The notes: generated by a model not told the origin, from the letters alone. DNA of 64,000 nucleotides from Roseiarcus sp963807735 (GCA_963807735.1 CAWEDI010000018.1:305799-369798), one strand, 5' to 3'; numbered from the stretch's first letter, positions 36,040 to 45,020 are shown. Program-made: numbers and translations.

Positions 36040-36139
36040 CATATCGCGGCCGGCGCGCGGCGGCCAACACGTCGAGCGGCGCACCGCAAGGCTGGCGCAA
36101 TCCTCGAAACGCTCGGCGCTTGGTGGTAAAAGAGCCGCT

Positions 36140-36436
36140 ATGAAACGCGACGAGATCATCAGGACGTTGAAGGAGCGGGAGGCCGACTTGCGGGCGCGCG
36201 GCGTCAGCCGCGTTGCACTGTTTGGCTCCGTGGCGCGGGACGAACAACGATCCGACAGCGATATCGACATCCTTGTCGATCTCGACCCTGCCGTCGTCGC
36301 GACGATGTTCGACTATGCGGGTTTGAAGGATTACGTCGCGAGCCTGTTTCCCGGACCCGTTGACGTCATTGACCGCGACGCGTTGAAACCGCGCCTTCGC
36401 CCGCGCGCGGACGCCGACGCGATCTATGCTTTCTGA
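36140..36436 (+). CDS. MNT-domain nucleotidyltransferase (MNT/HEPN pair)
   Basis: A 98-residue minimal nucleotidyltransferase. The catalytic signature is in ALFGSVARDEQRSDSDIDIL: GS then DxD after about ten residues. It overlaps the following HEPN gene by 11 bases, the standard MNT/HEPN toxin-antitoxin arrangement in which the transferase AMPylates the HEPN toxin to inactivate it. ATG at 36140 follows an AGAG stretch. Start and pairing are well supported; activity is inferred. Confidence 0.88.
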   Translation: MKRDEIIRTLKEREADLRARGVSRVALFGSVARDEQRSDSDIDILVDLDPAVVATMFDYAGLKDYVASLFPGPVDVIDRDALKPRLRPRADADAIYAF

Positions 36437-36764
36437 CGCCGAGCGCGATGCGCTTGAGGACATACGCGACAACATCGTGCGCGCAATTCGCTTCGTTGAG
36501 GGGCTCGATCTCGACGCCTTTCTTGCCGACGACAAGACCTACTATGCTGCGACGCGCTGTCTCGAAATCATTTCCCAGGCGTCTCGGCGTCTGTCGCCCG
36601 ACTTAAAGGAGAGATTTCGAGAAATCCCCTGGAAGCAGATCGCCGGAGCCGGAAACATCTACCGGCACGCCTACGAGAACGTTCAAGAGCGGCGGATCTG
36701 GGCCACGATCCACGACGCTCTGCCTGCGCTTCTCGCCGTCGCAGACGCCGAGTTGAACCGATGA
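36426..36764 (+). CDS. HEPN-domain protein (DUF86/HepT family)
   Basis: A 112-residue all-helical HEPN protein paired with the upstream nucleotidyltransferase. The motif region reads IAGAGNIYRHAYENV. In classical HepT the RNase motif is R-x4-6-H; here the first position is Gly and the RH pair lies directly together, a variant common in DUF86 proteins. HEPN toxins cut or bind RNA. Whether this variant is catalytic is not clear from sequence. Confidence 0.87.
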   Translation: MLSDAERDALEDIRDNIVRAIRFVEGLDLDAFLADDKTYYAATRCLEIISQASRRLSPDLKERFREIPWKQIAGAGNIYRHAYENVQERRIWATIHDALPALLAVADAELNR

Positions 36765-36855
36765 TTTTCGGCCACGCGCGCGGTTCGACCCCCTCCCTCG
36801 CAAACTTGGCCGGCCGGATATAGACTGGCGCCAACGCGAAAAGGCCAGCCGCCCC

Positions 36856-37999
36856 ATGACCGTCAACGTCCCCGTGCGCGAACTCGTCGACAATGTGAGC
36901 GTGGACTTCGAGCGCGCCCGCGCCATGCCGCCGAGCGTCTATACCAGCCAGGCGTTCCTGGAGGCCGAGCTGAGCGACGTGTTTTCGCGCGACTGGGTCA
37001 GCGTCGGCCGCGTCAGCGGGCTGAAAGACCCCGGCGACTACATCGCCTACGAACTCGCCGGCCAGCCGATCGTCGTGCTGCGCGACGGACAGGGCGGCTT
37101 GCGGGCGTTCTCCAACGTCTGCCGGCATCGCATGTCGACGCTGCTCGAAGGGCGCGGCTCGGCGCGCGCGATCGTCTGCCCCTATCACGGCTGGACCTAC
37201 AATCTCGACGGCAGCCTGCGCGCCGCGCCGGCGATGGACCGCAACGCCGGCTTCTGCAAGGAGGACTACCGCCTTCCCGTCGTGCGCTGCGAGGAATGGC
37301 TCGGCTGGATCATGGTGACGCTGAACCCCGAGGCGCCGCCGGTCGCGCGAGCAGCTTGCCGAGGTCACGGCGCTGATCGACGATTTCGGGATGGAGGGTT
37401 ATGTCGAGACGTTCCGCGAGACGCACCTCTGGGACACCAACTGGAAGGTGCTCGCCGAGAATTTCATGGAGAGCTACCATCTGCCGGTCTGCCACGCCGG
37501 CACGATCGGCGGGCTGTCGCGGCTGGAGGACATGATCTGTCCGCCGGGCCGGCGCATGTTCAACTACCATACGATCCTCAAGGACGACACGCTCAAGATC
37601 GCGCTCGCCCATCCCGACAACACACGGCTGAAGGGCGATCGGCGGCGCACGACGTTCCTGCTCTCTGTCTATCCTAGCCTGCTCATCACGCTGACGCCGG
37701 GCTATTTCTGGTATCTGTCGCTGCATCCGCACGGACCGGGGCAGGTCGACATCGTCTATGGCGGCGGCATGTCGCCGGATTTCGCCTATTCGCCCGAGGC
37801 GCAAGAGCATTTCGCCGCGGTGAAGACGCTGCTCGACAAGGTCAACGTCGAGGATCGCGGCTGCACGGAGAAAGTCTATCGCGGGCTGTCGTCGGAGCTC
37901 GCCGAGCCGGGGCACCTCAGCCATCTGGAGCGGCCGAATTTCGATTTCGCGCAATATCTGGCGGAGCGGACAGGCGGGTTCGAGCGGCGGTTCGCGTAG
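36856..37999 (+). pseudogene. Rieske non-heme iron oxygenase, alpha subunit, one frameshift
   Basis: About 380 residues when repaired. The Rieske 2Fe-2S site is CRHRM ... CPYHGWTY (CxH-N-CxxH) near residues 93-118. The catalytic iron site lies in WKVLAENFMESYHLPVCH, with the two His and bridging Glu of the family. One extra base near 37348 (after NPEAPPVA) breaks the frame; reading on one base later gives EQLAEVTALIDDFGMEG and the complete C-terminal half to 37999. The architecture resembles trimeric ring- or amine-hydroxylating oxygenases (choline/stachydrine type). No reductase gene is adjacent. Confidence 0.87.
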
Positions 38000-38006
38000 G
38001 TGGCGA

Positions 38007-38399
38007 TCAGGACGCCAGCGCTTTGCGGGCGGCGTTGGCGATGAAGCCCGACCGAGTGAAGCCATTGGCCGCAGCGCGTGCGTCGATGTCGCGCAAGACG
38101 TCCTCGGGCAGCGTGATATTGACGCGCACCGTGCGCGGCGGCGGGAGAGGTGCGGAGACCAGAACCGCTACGCCGTCGTGGTTGGCTGAATCCGCCATTA
38201 CTTGCGAAAGCGGTGACGGCTCGGGCATCGACTCTCCGTCGGCCGCCATCCCTTCTAGGTGAAAGGCGAGCGCCTCCGCCGCCATCGCTTGCGCTTCGTC
38301 AAGATCCGTCCCCGCCGAAACGCAGCCGGGAAGATCGGGGAAGGAAACGCCGTAGTCGCTGTCGGCGTCCTTGTGGATGATCGCGATATACTGTGGCAC
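38007..38399 (-). CDS. hicB: HicB-family antitoxin
   Basis: A 130-residue antitoxin. The N-terminal half is the degenerate RNase H-like HicB fold (YIAIIHKDADSDYGVSFPDLPGC, then ALAFHLEGMAADGE). The last ~40 residues are a ribbon-helix-helix-type DNA-binding segment (VRVNITLPEDVLRDIDARAA). I chose GTG at 38399 because GAGGT stands 4-8 bases upstream and the family begins at this strand. It starts two bases after the hicA stop. Confidence 0.9.
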   Translation of the reverse strand: MPQYIAIIHKDADSDYGVSFPDLPGCVSAGTDLDEAQAMAAEALAFHLEGMAADGESMPEPSPLSQVMADSANHDGVAVLVSAPLPPPRTVRVNITLPEDVLRDIDARAAANGFTRSGFIANAARKALAS

Positions 38400-38401
38400 G
38401 G

Positions 38402-38590
38402 CTACCTCAATCGCAGCCCGGATTGCTTTTCGATCGCACGCAGGGTTCCGAGGGGCAAGTCGCGCTTCGGATGGGGGACGGTGACGCGCCCAGCAAGATC
38501 GGGATGGCGGAACTGGACGTGGCTGCCTTTCTGAGCGACCTTGCGCCAACCGGCGGCCTGAAGCGCCTTGATGACGTCGTCGCTGCGCAT
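38402..38590 (-). CDS. hicA: HicA-family toxin
   Basis: A 62-residue dsRBD-like mRNA interferase. The conserved GSH motif with the catalytic histidine is in AQKGSHVQFRHPD, and the end LPLGTLRAIEKQSGL is typical. Toxin precedes antitoxin. The pair lies 40 bases downstream of the ABC transporter gene on the same strand. Confidence 0.92.
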   Translation of the reverse strand: MRSDDVIKALQAAGWRKVAQKGSHVQFRHPDLAGRVTVPHPKRDLPLGTLRAIEKQSGLRLR

Positions 38591-38630
38591 GTGGAATCAT
38601 ACTCGCGTTTCGTCGATGCGGCGCCGCCTC

Positions 38631-40085
38631 TCACATCAGCATCGCCGCGCCGCGATCGAGATACGTGTCGAGGAACTGCTCGATGCGCGGATGCCGCGGC
38701 TTGCCGAACACCTCCTGCGGGCCGCCCGCCATCAGCACCCGGCCGTGGTCGAGGAACGCGATCATCCGGCCGATCGAGGCGGCGAAGCCGATCTCGTGGG
38801 TGACGATCACCATCGTCATGCCGTCCGCGGCCGAGCTCGCGCATCACGTTCAGCACCTCGCCCGTCAGCTCCGGGTCGAGCGAGGCGGTCGCCTCGTCGA
38901 ACAGCATGATCTTCGGCTCCAGCGCCAGCGCGCGGGCGATCGCGACGCGCTGCTGCTGGCCGCCGGAGAGCTGCGAGGGATAGTGACCCGCCCGCGTCTC
39001 CAAGCCGATGCGTCGAAGCTGCGCCATCGCGCGCTCCTCGGCCTCGGCGCGCGGCAGCTTGCGCACGATCTTCAGCGCCTCGCTGACATTGCCGAGCGCG
39101 GTCATGTGCGGCCACAGGTTGAACTGCTGGAACACCATGCCGATCCCGGCGCGCACCGCGCGAATGCCGCGCCGCCGGCAGCCGCGTGCGCCGGCCGGCG
39201 GCATCCTCGGTGAAGCCGAGCGGCTCGCCGAACACCTCGATCACGCCCGCATTCGCCTCCTCCAGGAAGGCCAGGCAGCGCAGCAGCGTGCTCTTGCCCG
39301 AGCCCGAAGGGCCGATCACGCAGGTCGCGGCGCCGGCGGGGATTTCGAGGTCGATCCCGTGCAGCACCTCGGTCCGCCCGAACGCTTGCTCAAGATGTCT
39401 GACGGAGATCGCGGCGGTCATGCCGGCGAACCGGAAGCGGGCGAGCTTTCGCTCAGCGAGGCGACCGAGGCCGGCGGCGATCTCGACCAGGCCCCAATAG
39501 CAGAGCGCCAGCAGGAACAGCGACTCGACGAAGGCGTAGAACTCGGTGCCGAGCGCGCTGATGGTCAGCGTCAGCTCCGGCACGGTGATGACCGACAGCA
39601 CGGCGGTGTCCTTCAACAGGCTGATCGCCATGTTGACGCTCGCCGGCAGCACCAGCATCGTCATTTCCGGCAACAGGATGCGCGCAACGATCTGCGCGCG
39701 CGAGAAGCCGGCGCATTCCGCCGCCTCGACATGGCCGCGCGGCACGGCCTCGAAGCCGGCGCGAAACACTTCGCTGAAATAGGCGCCGCCATAGACGGAC
39801 AGGGCCATCAGCCCGGCGGGCATCGCGTCGAGCGACAGGCCGGCGTAGGGACCGCCGAAATAGAGCAGGAACAGTTGAATCAGGAACGGCGTGCCGCGGA
39901 AAACCTCGACATAGGCGAGCAGCAACCCCTCGAGCCAGCGCGGCCCGTAGCGCCGCCCGACCGCGACCGCAAAGCCGATCGCGACCGCGCCGACGAGGCT
40001 GACGATCCAGACGCCGATCGTCACGCCGAGCGCGGCGAGAATGTCGGGCAGCTTGGCTGAGGATGAGGGCGTAATCGAACCTCAC
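38631..40085 (-). pseudogene. Amino-acid ABC transporter permease/ATPase fusion, three frameshifts
   Basis: When repaired, 483 residues: a permease domain (1-~225) joined in frame to an ATPase domain. The permease starts at GTG 40085 (RFDYALILSQ-LPDILAALGV) and carries the HisM-type EAA loop (HVEAAECAGFSRAQIVARILLPEM). The ATPase starts at TAAISVRHLEQAFG, Walker A is GPSGSGKST, signature LSGGQQQRVAIARAL and Walker B IMLFDEATASLDPE. Extra bases near 40052, 39169 and 38831 break the frame; removing all three gives one continuous protein ending RGAAMLM. Such fusions are a known subgroup of polar amino-acid uptake systems. The start overlaps the upstream permease stop (GTGA). Confidence 0.83.
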
Positions 40086-40723
40086 CGGAGTCCCCAGGAA
40101 AGCCGCCGCTCGGCATAGCGCCCGAGCCCGGCCACGCCGCGGTTGATGAGGAAATACAGCAGCCCGGCGCAGGAATAGAGCTGGATCGGCTTGAACAGCG
40201 AGGTGTCGAGATCCTGCGCCATTCGCGTCAGTTCGACGACGCCGACGACGGAGACGAGCGAGGACGCTTTCAGAATGAGGATCGCCTCGTTGACCACCGC
40301 CGGCAGGGTGAGCCGGAACGCGATCGGCGCGCGGATGCGGATGAGTTGCTGCCACGGCGGCAGGCCGACCATGTCGGCGCTCTCCAGCAGCCCGCGCGGC
40401 ACGCTGGCGAAACCGCCGCGCAAATTCTCCGCCTGATAGGCGCTGGTGCAGAGCGACAGGCCGGCGATCGCCGCGACGACGCTCGGCACGTTGATCCCGA
40501 TGGCGGGCAGGAGATTGTAGATCAGCAGCAATTGCACGAGCAACGGCACGCCGCGGAAGAAGCTGACGTAGGCGCGGGCGGGCCAGGAGAGCAGGGGGTT
40601 CCTCGACGCCCGCGCCGCCGCCACACCAAGACCGAAGGTGATTCCGAACACGATCGACGCCGCGCTGATGAACACGGTGTAGACCGCGGCTTTGACGAGC
40701 AGGAGGAAGAGAAAGGGGGTCAT
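40082..40723 (-). CDS. Polar amino-acid ABC transporter permease
   Basis: A 213-residue HisM/GlnP-type permease with about five membrane spans. The binding-protein-dependent transport loop reads LLESADMVGLPPWQQLIRIRAP; the FFRGVPLLVQLLLIYNLLP segment is a family hallmark. It forms a heterodimer with the permease half of the downstream fusion protein. The solute-binding protein gene lies upstream, across the palindromic repeat at 40777-40884. Confidence 0.92.
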   Translation of the reverse strand: MTPFLFLLLVKAAVYTVFISAASIVFGITFGLGVAAARASRNPLLSWPARAYVSFFRGVPLLVQLLLIYNLLPAIGINVPSVVAAIAGLSLCTSAYQAENLRGGFASVPRGLLESADMVGLPPWQQLIRIRAPIAFRLTLPAVVNEAILILKASSLVSVVGVVELTRMAQDLDTSLFKPIQLYSCAGLLYFLINRGVAGLGRYAERRLSWGLR

Positions 40724-40776
40724 GCGCGGGCGTCAACGAAAAGGTGACGAGAGCGGCGGCCAGTCCAGCAGAGCCG

Positions 40777-40884
40777 CCGTCATCGCGAGCAAAGCGAAGC
40801 CATCCATGTCTCCGCCAAACCGAGCTTTCACAATTACCTTCGATCTCGGCGCGCTGGATTGCTTCGCTTCGCTCGCAACGACGG
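40777..40884. repeat. Dispersed palindromic repeat, copy 3
   Basis: Arms at 40777-40806 and 40855-40884 are inverted copies sharing the GCGAGC-AAGCGAAGC core with the elements at 10480 and 31811. This copy sits between the solute-binding gene and its permease, so unlike the others it is inside a transcription unit. Confidence 0.83.
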
Positions 40885-40940
40885 CGCCGACGCTATTTGT
40901 TCGGCGACCGATCCGTTCCGCGACAGTCAGGCCGCCGGAC

Positions 40941-41763
40941 TTAGAAATTCGGCTCCGGCACGGTGTCGGGCGTGTCGAACGTGGTGCCGAACCATTTCTG
41001 CTGGATCTTCGCCATCCGGCCGTCCTTCTTGATCTTCAGCATCGCGGCGTCGACGGCGTCGTCGAGGCTCTTGAAGTCGGCGTCCTTGCGACCGATGAAG
41101 CCGAAATAGGTCTTCACGCCGAAGGTCGGCAGCACGACCTCGAACGTGTCGGGCCGCTGCTTGGCGACGAAGGCGATGTTGGGCAGCGAATTGCCGACGG
41201 CGACGATGCGGCCCGCGGCGAGATCGGCGTAGGCTTCGTTGAAGCCGACATATTCCTTGATCTTGATCTTGCCCGGCAGCTTGTCGCCGAACGCTTTGGT
41301 CTGCGCGAGCTGCGCCGTCGCCTTGCCCTCGCCGACGGTCTTGCCGGCGATGTCCTCGGGCTTCATGATCGACGTGTCGCCCTTGCGCTTCATCAAGCGC
41401 GACGGTCGCCTCGGCGATCGGCGGCGTGAAGCGATAGTGCTCCATGCGCGCCTTGGTGATCGTCGCCGGGCCGGCGACCATGTCGAACTTGCCCGCCTCA
41501 AGGCCCGGCAGCACGCCGTCCCACGGCAGCGTCACCCATTCGATCTTGACGCCGAGCTCCTTGCCGATTTCGTCGAACAGGTCGACGTTGAGCCCGACAT
41601 GCTGGCCGGCGTCGATGAAGTCGAACGGCGCGAACTCGGTCTCGGTGCCGACCTTCAGCACGCCCGCCGCCTTGACCTTGGCGAGATCGTCGTCGGCGAA
41701 AGCCGCGCCGCTCAGCGCGAGCCCGAAGCCGAGCGCGACTGCGAAAAATCCACGTCTCAACAT
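40941..41763 (-). pseudogene. Amino-acid ABC transporter solute-binding protein, one frameshift
   Basis: A periplasmic family-3 binding protein, about 273 residues when repaired. Signal peptide residues 1-23 (FFAVALGFGLALSGAAFA). The domain begins AAGVLKVGTETEFAPFDFID; FDMVAGPATITKARMEHYRF is the family signature. The frame breaks near 41395, where one extra T after VAL must be removed to continue MKRKGDTSIMKPEDIAGKTV and run to the C-terminal FGTTFDTPDTVPEPNF. First gene of the transporter cluster. The ligand is probably a polar amino acid, by family only. Confidence 0.87.
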
Positions 41764-41910
41764 GCGATCCCCTCCGATGACGCCGCAACTTTAACGGCAA
41801 TCGACGGGATGGCGCGCCCCATGTCAAGCGCGCCGAGCCGCCGCTTGCGCCGATCTTTTGCGCGCCGGCGCCGCATCCGCGCGCGGGCTGGTCAGACGAC
41901 GGGCGACGGC

Positions 41911-41950
41911 TTGACAAACGCAGATAACTCTATGATACAGAGTTATCTGC
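41911..41950 (+). promoter_or_regulatory. Promoter with a perfect 12-base inverted repeat
   Basis: TTGACA at 41911-41916 looks like a -35 box. Immediately after, GCAGATAACTCT-N7-AGAGTTATCTGC (41920-41950) is a perfect inverted repeat covering the expected -10 region, and it ends four bases before the AGGAGG ribosome site of the hydrolase gene. A repressor bound here would block transcription of the operon; the winged-helix protein encoded by the operon's last gene is the obvious candidate. Confidence 0.75.
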
Positions 41951-41963
41951 ATAGGAGGTCGCC

Positions 41964-42956
41964 GTGCTGCTTTCGACGCTCGTCAAACCGCCGCTGTTCC
42001 TGTTCGCCGCCGTCGGCTGCGCCGCGACGGCGCTCGGCGCGATGCTATCGACGCCGCTGCATGCGCCGCCGCCGCTCGCCTCCATTCACCAAAGCGCCTC
42101 GCAGCTCGACCGGACCGGCAAGCCGGAGTTGAGCCGCTATCAGGCCCGCGATGGCACCTGGCTCGCCTATCGCCTCTATCCCGCCGCCGGCGCGGCGACC
42201 AATCGCGTCGCCATCGTCATACACGGCTCCTCGGCCTCGTCCGATGAAATGAACCCGGCGGCCAAGGCGCTCGCCGCCGCTGGGGTGACGGCGGTGGCGA
42301 TCGACGTGCGCGGTCACGGCGCCTCGGGCACGCGCGGCGACATCGGCTATAGCGGGCAACTTCAGGACGATCTCGCCGACCTCTGCGATCACCTCAAGCA
42401 AGGTCGTCCCGACGCGCATTTCCTGCTGATTGGCCATTCGCTCGGCGGCGGCTTCGTCGCCCGCGTCGCCGGCTCGCCGGTCGGCCGCCGCTTCGACCGC
42501 TTCGTACTGTTGTCGCCGTTCCTGGGGCCGCAGGCCCCGACCAACCGGCCGAACGAAGGCAAGGGGCGCTGGGCGGAGATCGACACGCCGCGTATCCTCG
42601 CGCTGACCGCGCTGCGGCGTCTCGGCGTCAGCGCCGGCGAGTCGTTGCCGGTGATCGCCTACGCCAACGACCCCAGCGTGGCGAAGTACACCACCTCGGT
42701 TTATTCGTTCCGACTACTCTCCGACTACAGCCCGGAGTTCGACTACGCCAAGACCGAAGCGGCGATCCGCGGGGCGGCGGGCAAGCTGACCGTGATCGCC
42801 GGCGACGACGATGAACTGATGGACGCCGCCGCCTATGAGCGCGCGCTGAAGCCGCTCGGCGCCGAGGTCGAGCGCATTCCGGGCGTCGATCACGTCGGAA
42901 TCGTCTATCGCCCCGCCGCGCTGGCGGCGCTCGTCGCCGTCGCGACAGGAGGCTGA
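41964..42956 (+). CDS. Alpha/beta hydrolase with N-terminal membrane anchor
   Basis: A 330-residue serine hydrolase starting with GTG at 41964 behind AGGAGGTC. Residues ~8-32 are hydrophobic (PPLFLFAAVGCAATALGAML), a signal anchor. The hydrolase fold shows the oxyanion HGSSASSDE, the nucleophile elbow GHSLGG near residue 157, an Asp in the DDDELMDAAAYERAL region, and the His in PGVDHVGIV. It resembles lysophospholipase/monoglyceride-lipase-like enzymes. It is the first gene of a four-gene operon under the palindromic operator. Confidence 0.88.
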   Translation: MLLSTLVKPPLFLFAAVGCAATALGAMLSTPLHAPPPLASIHQSASQLDRTGKPELSRYQARDGTWLAYRLYPAAGAATNRVAIVIHGSSASSDEMNPAAKALAAAGVTAVAIDVRGHGASGTRGDIGYSGQLQDDLADLCDHLKQGRPDAHFLLIGHSLGGGFVARVAGSPVGRRFDRFVLLSPFLGPQAPTNRPNEGKGRWAEIDTPRILALTALRRLGVSAGESLPVIAYANDPSVAKYTTSVYSFRLLSDYSPEFDYAKTEAAIRGAAGKLTVIAGDDDELMDAAAYERALKPLGAEVERIPGVDHVGIVYRPAALAALVAVATGG

Positions 42957-42957
42957 C

Positions 42958-43575
42958 ATGGGCAAGCTCACGAGTGTGCTGCGCTTCGCGGTCACGGAAT
43001 TCGGCCCGCTGATCCTGTTCTGGGGCCTCAACCTCGCCTTCGGCGTCAAGGTCGCCATCGCCGGCTCGCTCACCGCAATCCTCGTCGACGGCGGCGTGCG
43101 GCTTTATCTCGGGCGGCCGTTCACCCGGCTTTATCTGATCGTCAGCGCGCTCACGCTCGGCTTCGGCGCCGTCGATCTCTGCGTCGCGACGCCGTTCCTG
43201 CTGGTCTATGAGGCGCCAATCACCAACGCCCTCGTCGGCGGCGCTTTCGTCATCGGCGCTTTCGGGGAAAAGCCCCTGATGGAGGAGATGGCGGAAGCGC
43301 GCGCCAGCGAGTTTCCGCGCACGGCCGAAATGCGCCGTTTCTTCCGTCTGTTCACGCTGATTTGGGCGATCTATTTCTTCTTGAAGGCGCTCGCCTATCT
43401 CTGGGTGGCCGCGACGCTGCCGTTGACCGAAGCGCTCGCCTTGCGATCCGTCGCCGGTTCGATAAGCCTCGGCGTGATGATGGCGCTAAGCTTCACCCAG
43501 CCCCGCCGGCTGTTCCTGCTGTTTCGTTGGCTGGGCTGGCTCGGCGCGCGGGAGCCGGTCGCCGAGGGCGCGTGA
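42958..43575 (+). CDS. VC0807-like membrane protein
   Basis: A 205-residue protein with about six predicted membrane helices, including TEFGPLILFWGLNLAFGVKV, VALTLGF-type and a C-terminal ALRSVAGSISLGVMMALSF helix. The pattern resembles the VC0807 family of septation-protein-A-like membrane proteins. It starts one base after the hydrolase stop and is co-transcribed. No catalytic motif is visible; function unknown. Confidence 0.75.
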   Translation: MGKLTSVLRFAVTEFGPLILFWGLNLAFGVKVAIAGSLTAILVDGGVRLYLGRPFTRLYLIVSALTLGFGAVDLCVATPFLLVYEAPITNALVGGAFVIGAFGEKPLMEEMAEARASEFPRTAEMRRFFRLFTLIWAIYFFLKALAYLWVAATLPLTEALALRSVAGSISLGVMMALSFTQPRRLFLLFRWLGWLGAREPVAEGA

Positions 43576-43579
43576 ACGC

Positions 43580-44128
43580 ATGAACTTGAGCAAGGCGCAG
43601 GCGGACGCGGAGCTCGCCGAAATCGACGACGTCGTGCGCCGGGTCAAGCGGTCTCGGATCTACCGGCTCTCCGGCGAGATCGCGATGCTGTGGGGCGTAT
43701 TGCAATTCGTGCAATACGCGGTGCTGGCCACGGTGCCGCTGAGGTTCGACTGGAGTTGGACATTGGTCGACGCGCTCGGCGTCGCCCTGACTGTGTTCTG
43801 GCTGTGGCGCTTCGGCCTGCGCAACGGGGTCGGGCCGCTACGCGCCCTCGCCGCCTTCGCGTTGTTTTACGGCTTCGGCTTCGTCTGGACGAGCGTGGTC
43901 GGTCACTTCGACGATCGCGGCACGGCGGTGTTCTGGCACACGCTGTTTCTGTTCGGCTATTCCTTGGCGGGCCTGTGGCTCGGCGTCGGTTTTCTGGCGA
44001 TCGGTCTCGGCCTGAGCGCGGCGATCTTCGCCGTCTACCTGTTCGCCGGCGCCTGGTTCTGGCTGCTGATCGCGCTGGTGTCGGGACTGGGCTACATCCT
44101 GTGCGGTCTTTGGATGCGGCGAGCCTGA
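43580..44128 (+). CDS. Unknown integral membrane protein
   Basis: A 182-residue protein. A soluble N-terminus of ~30 residues (KAQADAELAEIDDVVRRVKR) precedes about five membrane helices. The family is not one I can name. It starts four bases after the previous stop and its own stop overlaps the regulator start (TGATG), so it is firmly part of this operon. Confidence 0.78.
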   Translation: MNLSKAQADAELAEIDDVVRRVKRSRIYRLSGEIAMLWGVLQFVQYAVLATVPLRFDWSWTLVDALGVALTVFWLWRFGLRNGVGPLRALAAFALFYGFGFVWTSVVGHFDDRGTAVFWHTLFLFGYSLAGLWLGVGFLAIGLGLSAAIFAVYLFAGAWFWLLIALVSGLGYILCGLWMRRA

Positions 44129-44427
44129 TGGGAGCGCCCGACGACATCATCCATCAGCCGATCAGGCTTCGCGTGATGGCGGCGCTGACCGCGCCCGGCT
44201 GTGAGGCGGAGGGGCTCGACTTCACGCAGCTCAAGAAGCTGACCGGCGCGACCGACGGCAATCTCGGCGCCCACATCGATCATCTCGCGCGCGCGGGCTA
44301 TGTCGAGACCAACAAGGCGTTCGTCGCCCGCCGGCCGCGCACGACCGTGAACGCCACGGCGGAAGGACGGGCCGCCTTCGCCCGCCATGTCGCGTTCCTG
44401 AAGGAGATTATCGCGGGCGGGGGTTGA
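44128..44427 (+). CDS. Winged-helix transcriptional regulator
   Basis: A 99-residue MarR/ArsR-like winged helix protein: HQPIRLRVMAALTAPG at the front, then the recognition region TQLKKLTGATDGNLGAHIDH and wing LARAGYVETNKAFVARRPRT. This matches the winged-helix family PF13601. As the last gene of the operon it probably binds the palindrome at 41920-41950 and represses its own operon; that link is inference. Confidence 0.88.
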   Translation: MGAPDDIIHQPIRLRVMAALTAPGCEAEGLDFTQLKKLTGATDGNLGAHIDHLARAGYVETNKAFVARRPRTTVNATAEGRAAFARHVAFLKEIIAGGG

Positions 44428-44445
44428 GTCGACGGCGCCGGCGTT

Positions 44446-44507
44446 TCCCTCTCCCCGCTCTTGCGATGCGACGGCGAGCGCGGTTGTCTTCGACGCGGGG
44501 AGAGGGA
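44446..44507. repeat. Inverted repeat after the hydrolase operon
   Basis: Perfect 13-base arms TCCCTCTCCCCGC (44446-44458) and GCGGGGAGAGGGA (44495-44507) enclose 36 bases. It lies between convergent genes (the operon and sciP) and could end transcription or be another intergenic repeat; no U-tract follows. Confidence 0.7.
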
Positions 44508-44528
44508 GTCCCGACTTGTTTACTCAGC

Positions 44529-44804
44529 TCAGTGTCGGTATTGCTGGATGCGCGTCGTGCGCAGGCCCGCCAGGCCGAACTGGTCGATTGACACTTGCCA
44601 GCTCAGGAACTCGTCGACCGTCAGCGTGTAGCGGGCGCACGCCTCCTCCAGCGACAACAGGCCGCCGCGCACGGCGGCGACCACTTCCGCCTTGCGCCGG
44701 ATCACCCAGCGCTTGGTGGACGGCGGCGGCAAGTCCGCGATCGTGAGCGGGCTGCCGTCAGGGCCAATGACGTATTTCACCCGCGGGCGTAGCGCATCAC
44801 TCAT
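44529..44804 (-). CDS. sciP: CtrA inhibitor SciP
   Basis: A 91-residue protein of the SciP/DUF1153 family. The diagnostic block is LTIADLPPPSTKRWVIRRKA, followed by the HTH region VVAAVRGGLLSLEEACARYT and the end FGLAGLRTTRIQQYR, nearly identical across alphaproteobacteria. SciP binds CtrA and blocks its access to RNA polymerase at swarmer-phase promoters. In Caulobacter sciP is itself activated by CtrA; a near-consensus CtrA site lies upstream here at 44859-44873. Confidence 0.95.
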   Translation of the reverse strand: MSDALRPRVKYVIGPDGSPLTIADLPPPSTKRWVIRRKAEVVAAVRGGLLSLEEACARYTLTVDEFLSWQVSIDQFGLAGLRTTRIQQYRH

Positions 44805-44858
44805 TGAACTCTCTTACGCAAACGCAACCTGTACCTTGCTGAAAGTACAGGCGCCCGC

Positions 44859-44873
44859 TTAAAATTTGGCTAA
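44859..44873 (-). promoter_or_regulatory. Near-consensus CtrA site upstream of sciP
   Basis: Read on the minus strand: TTAG-CCAAATT-TTAA, one mismatch from TTAA-N7-TTAA, 55 bases upstream of the sciP ATG. Between it and the gene lies CTGTAC-N10-GTACAG (44829-44850), a second symmetrical site of unknown use. Confidence 0.45.
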
Positions 44874-45020
44874 GCAAAAATGGGGCTTTCGCAGCGTACG
44901 CAACAACGCGGGCGCGCGGCCCGGAAAGATGGCGTCGGCGGCCGAAATGCTCTAATTGCCCTTGTACGCCGGCGCGGGGGCGCCCAGATCGGCGTCGTAA
45001 AATATCGTCTGGACCGCCGC

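Noticed and set aside
44446..44507. Inverted repeat as a Rho-independent terminator
   Set aside because: The loop is 36 bases and no U-tract follows the second arm on either strand.
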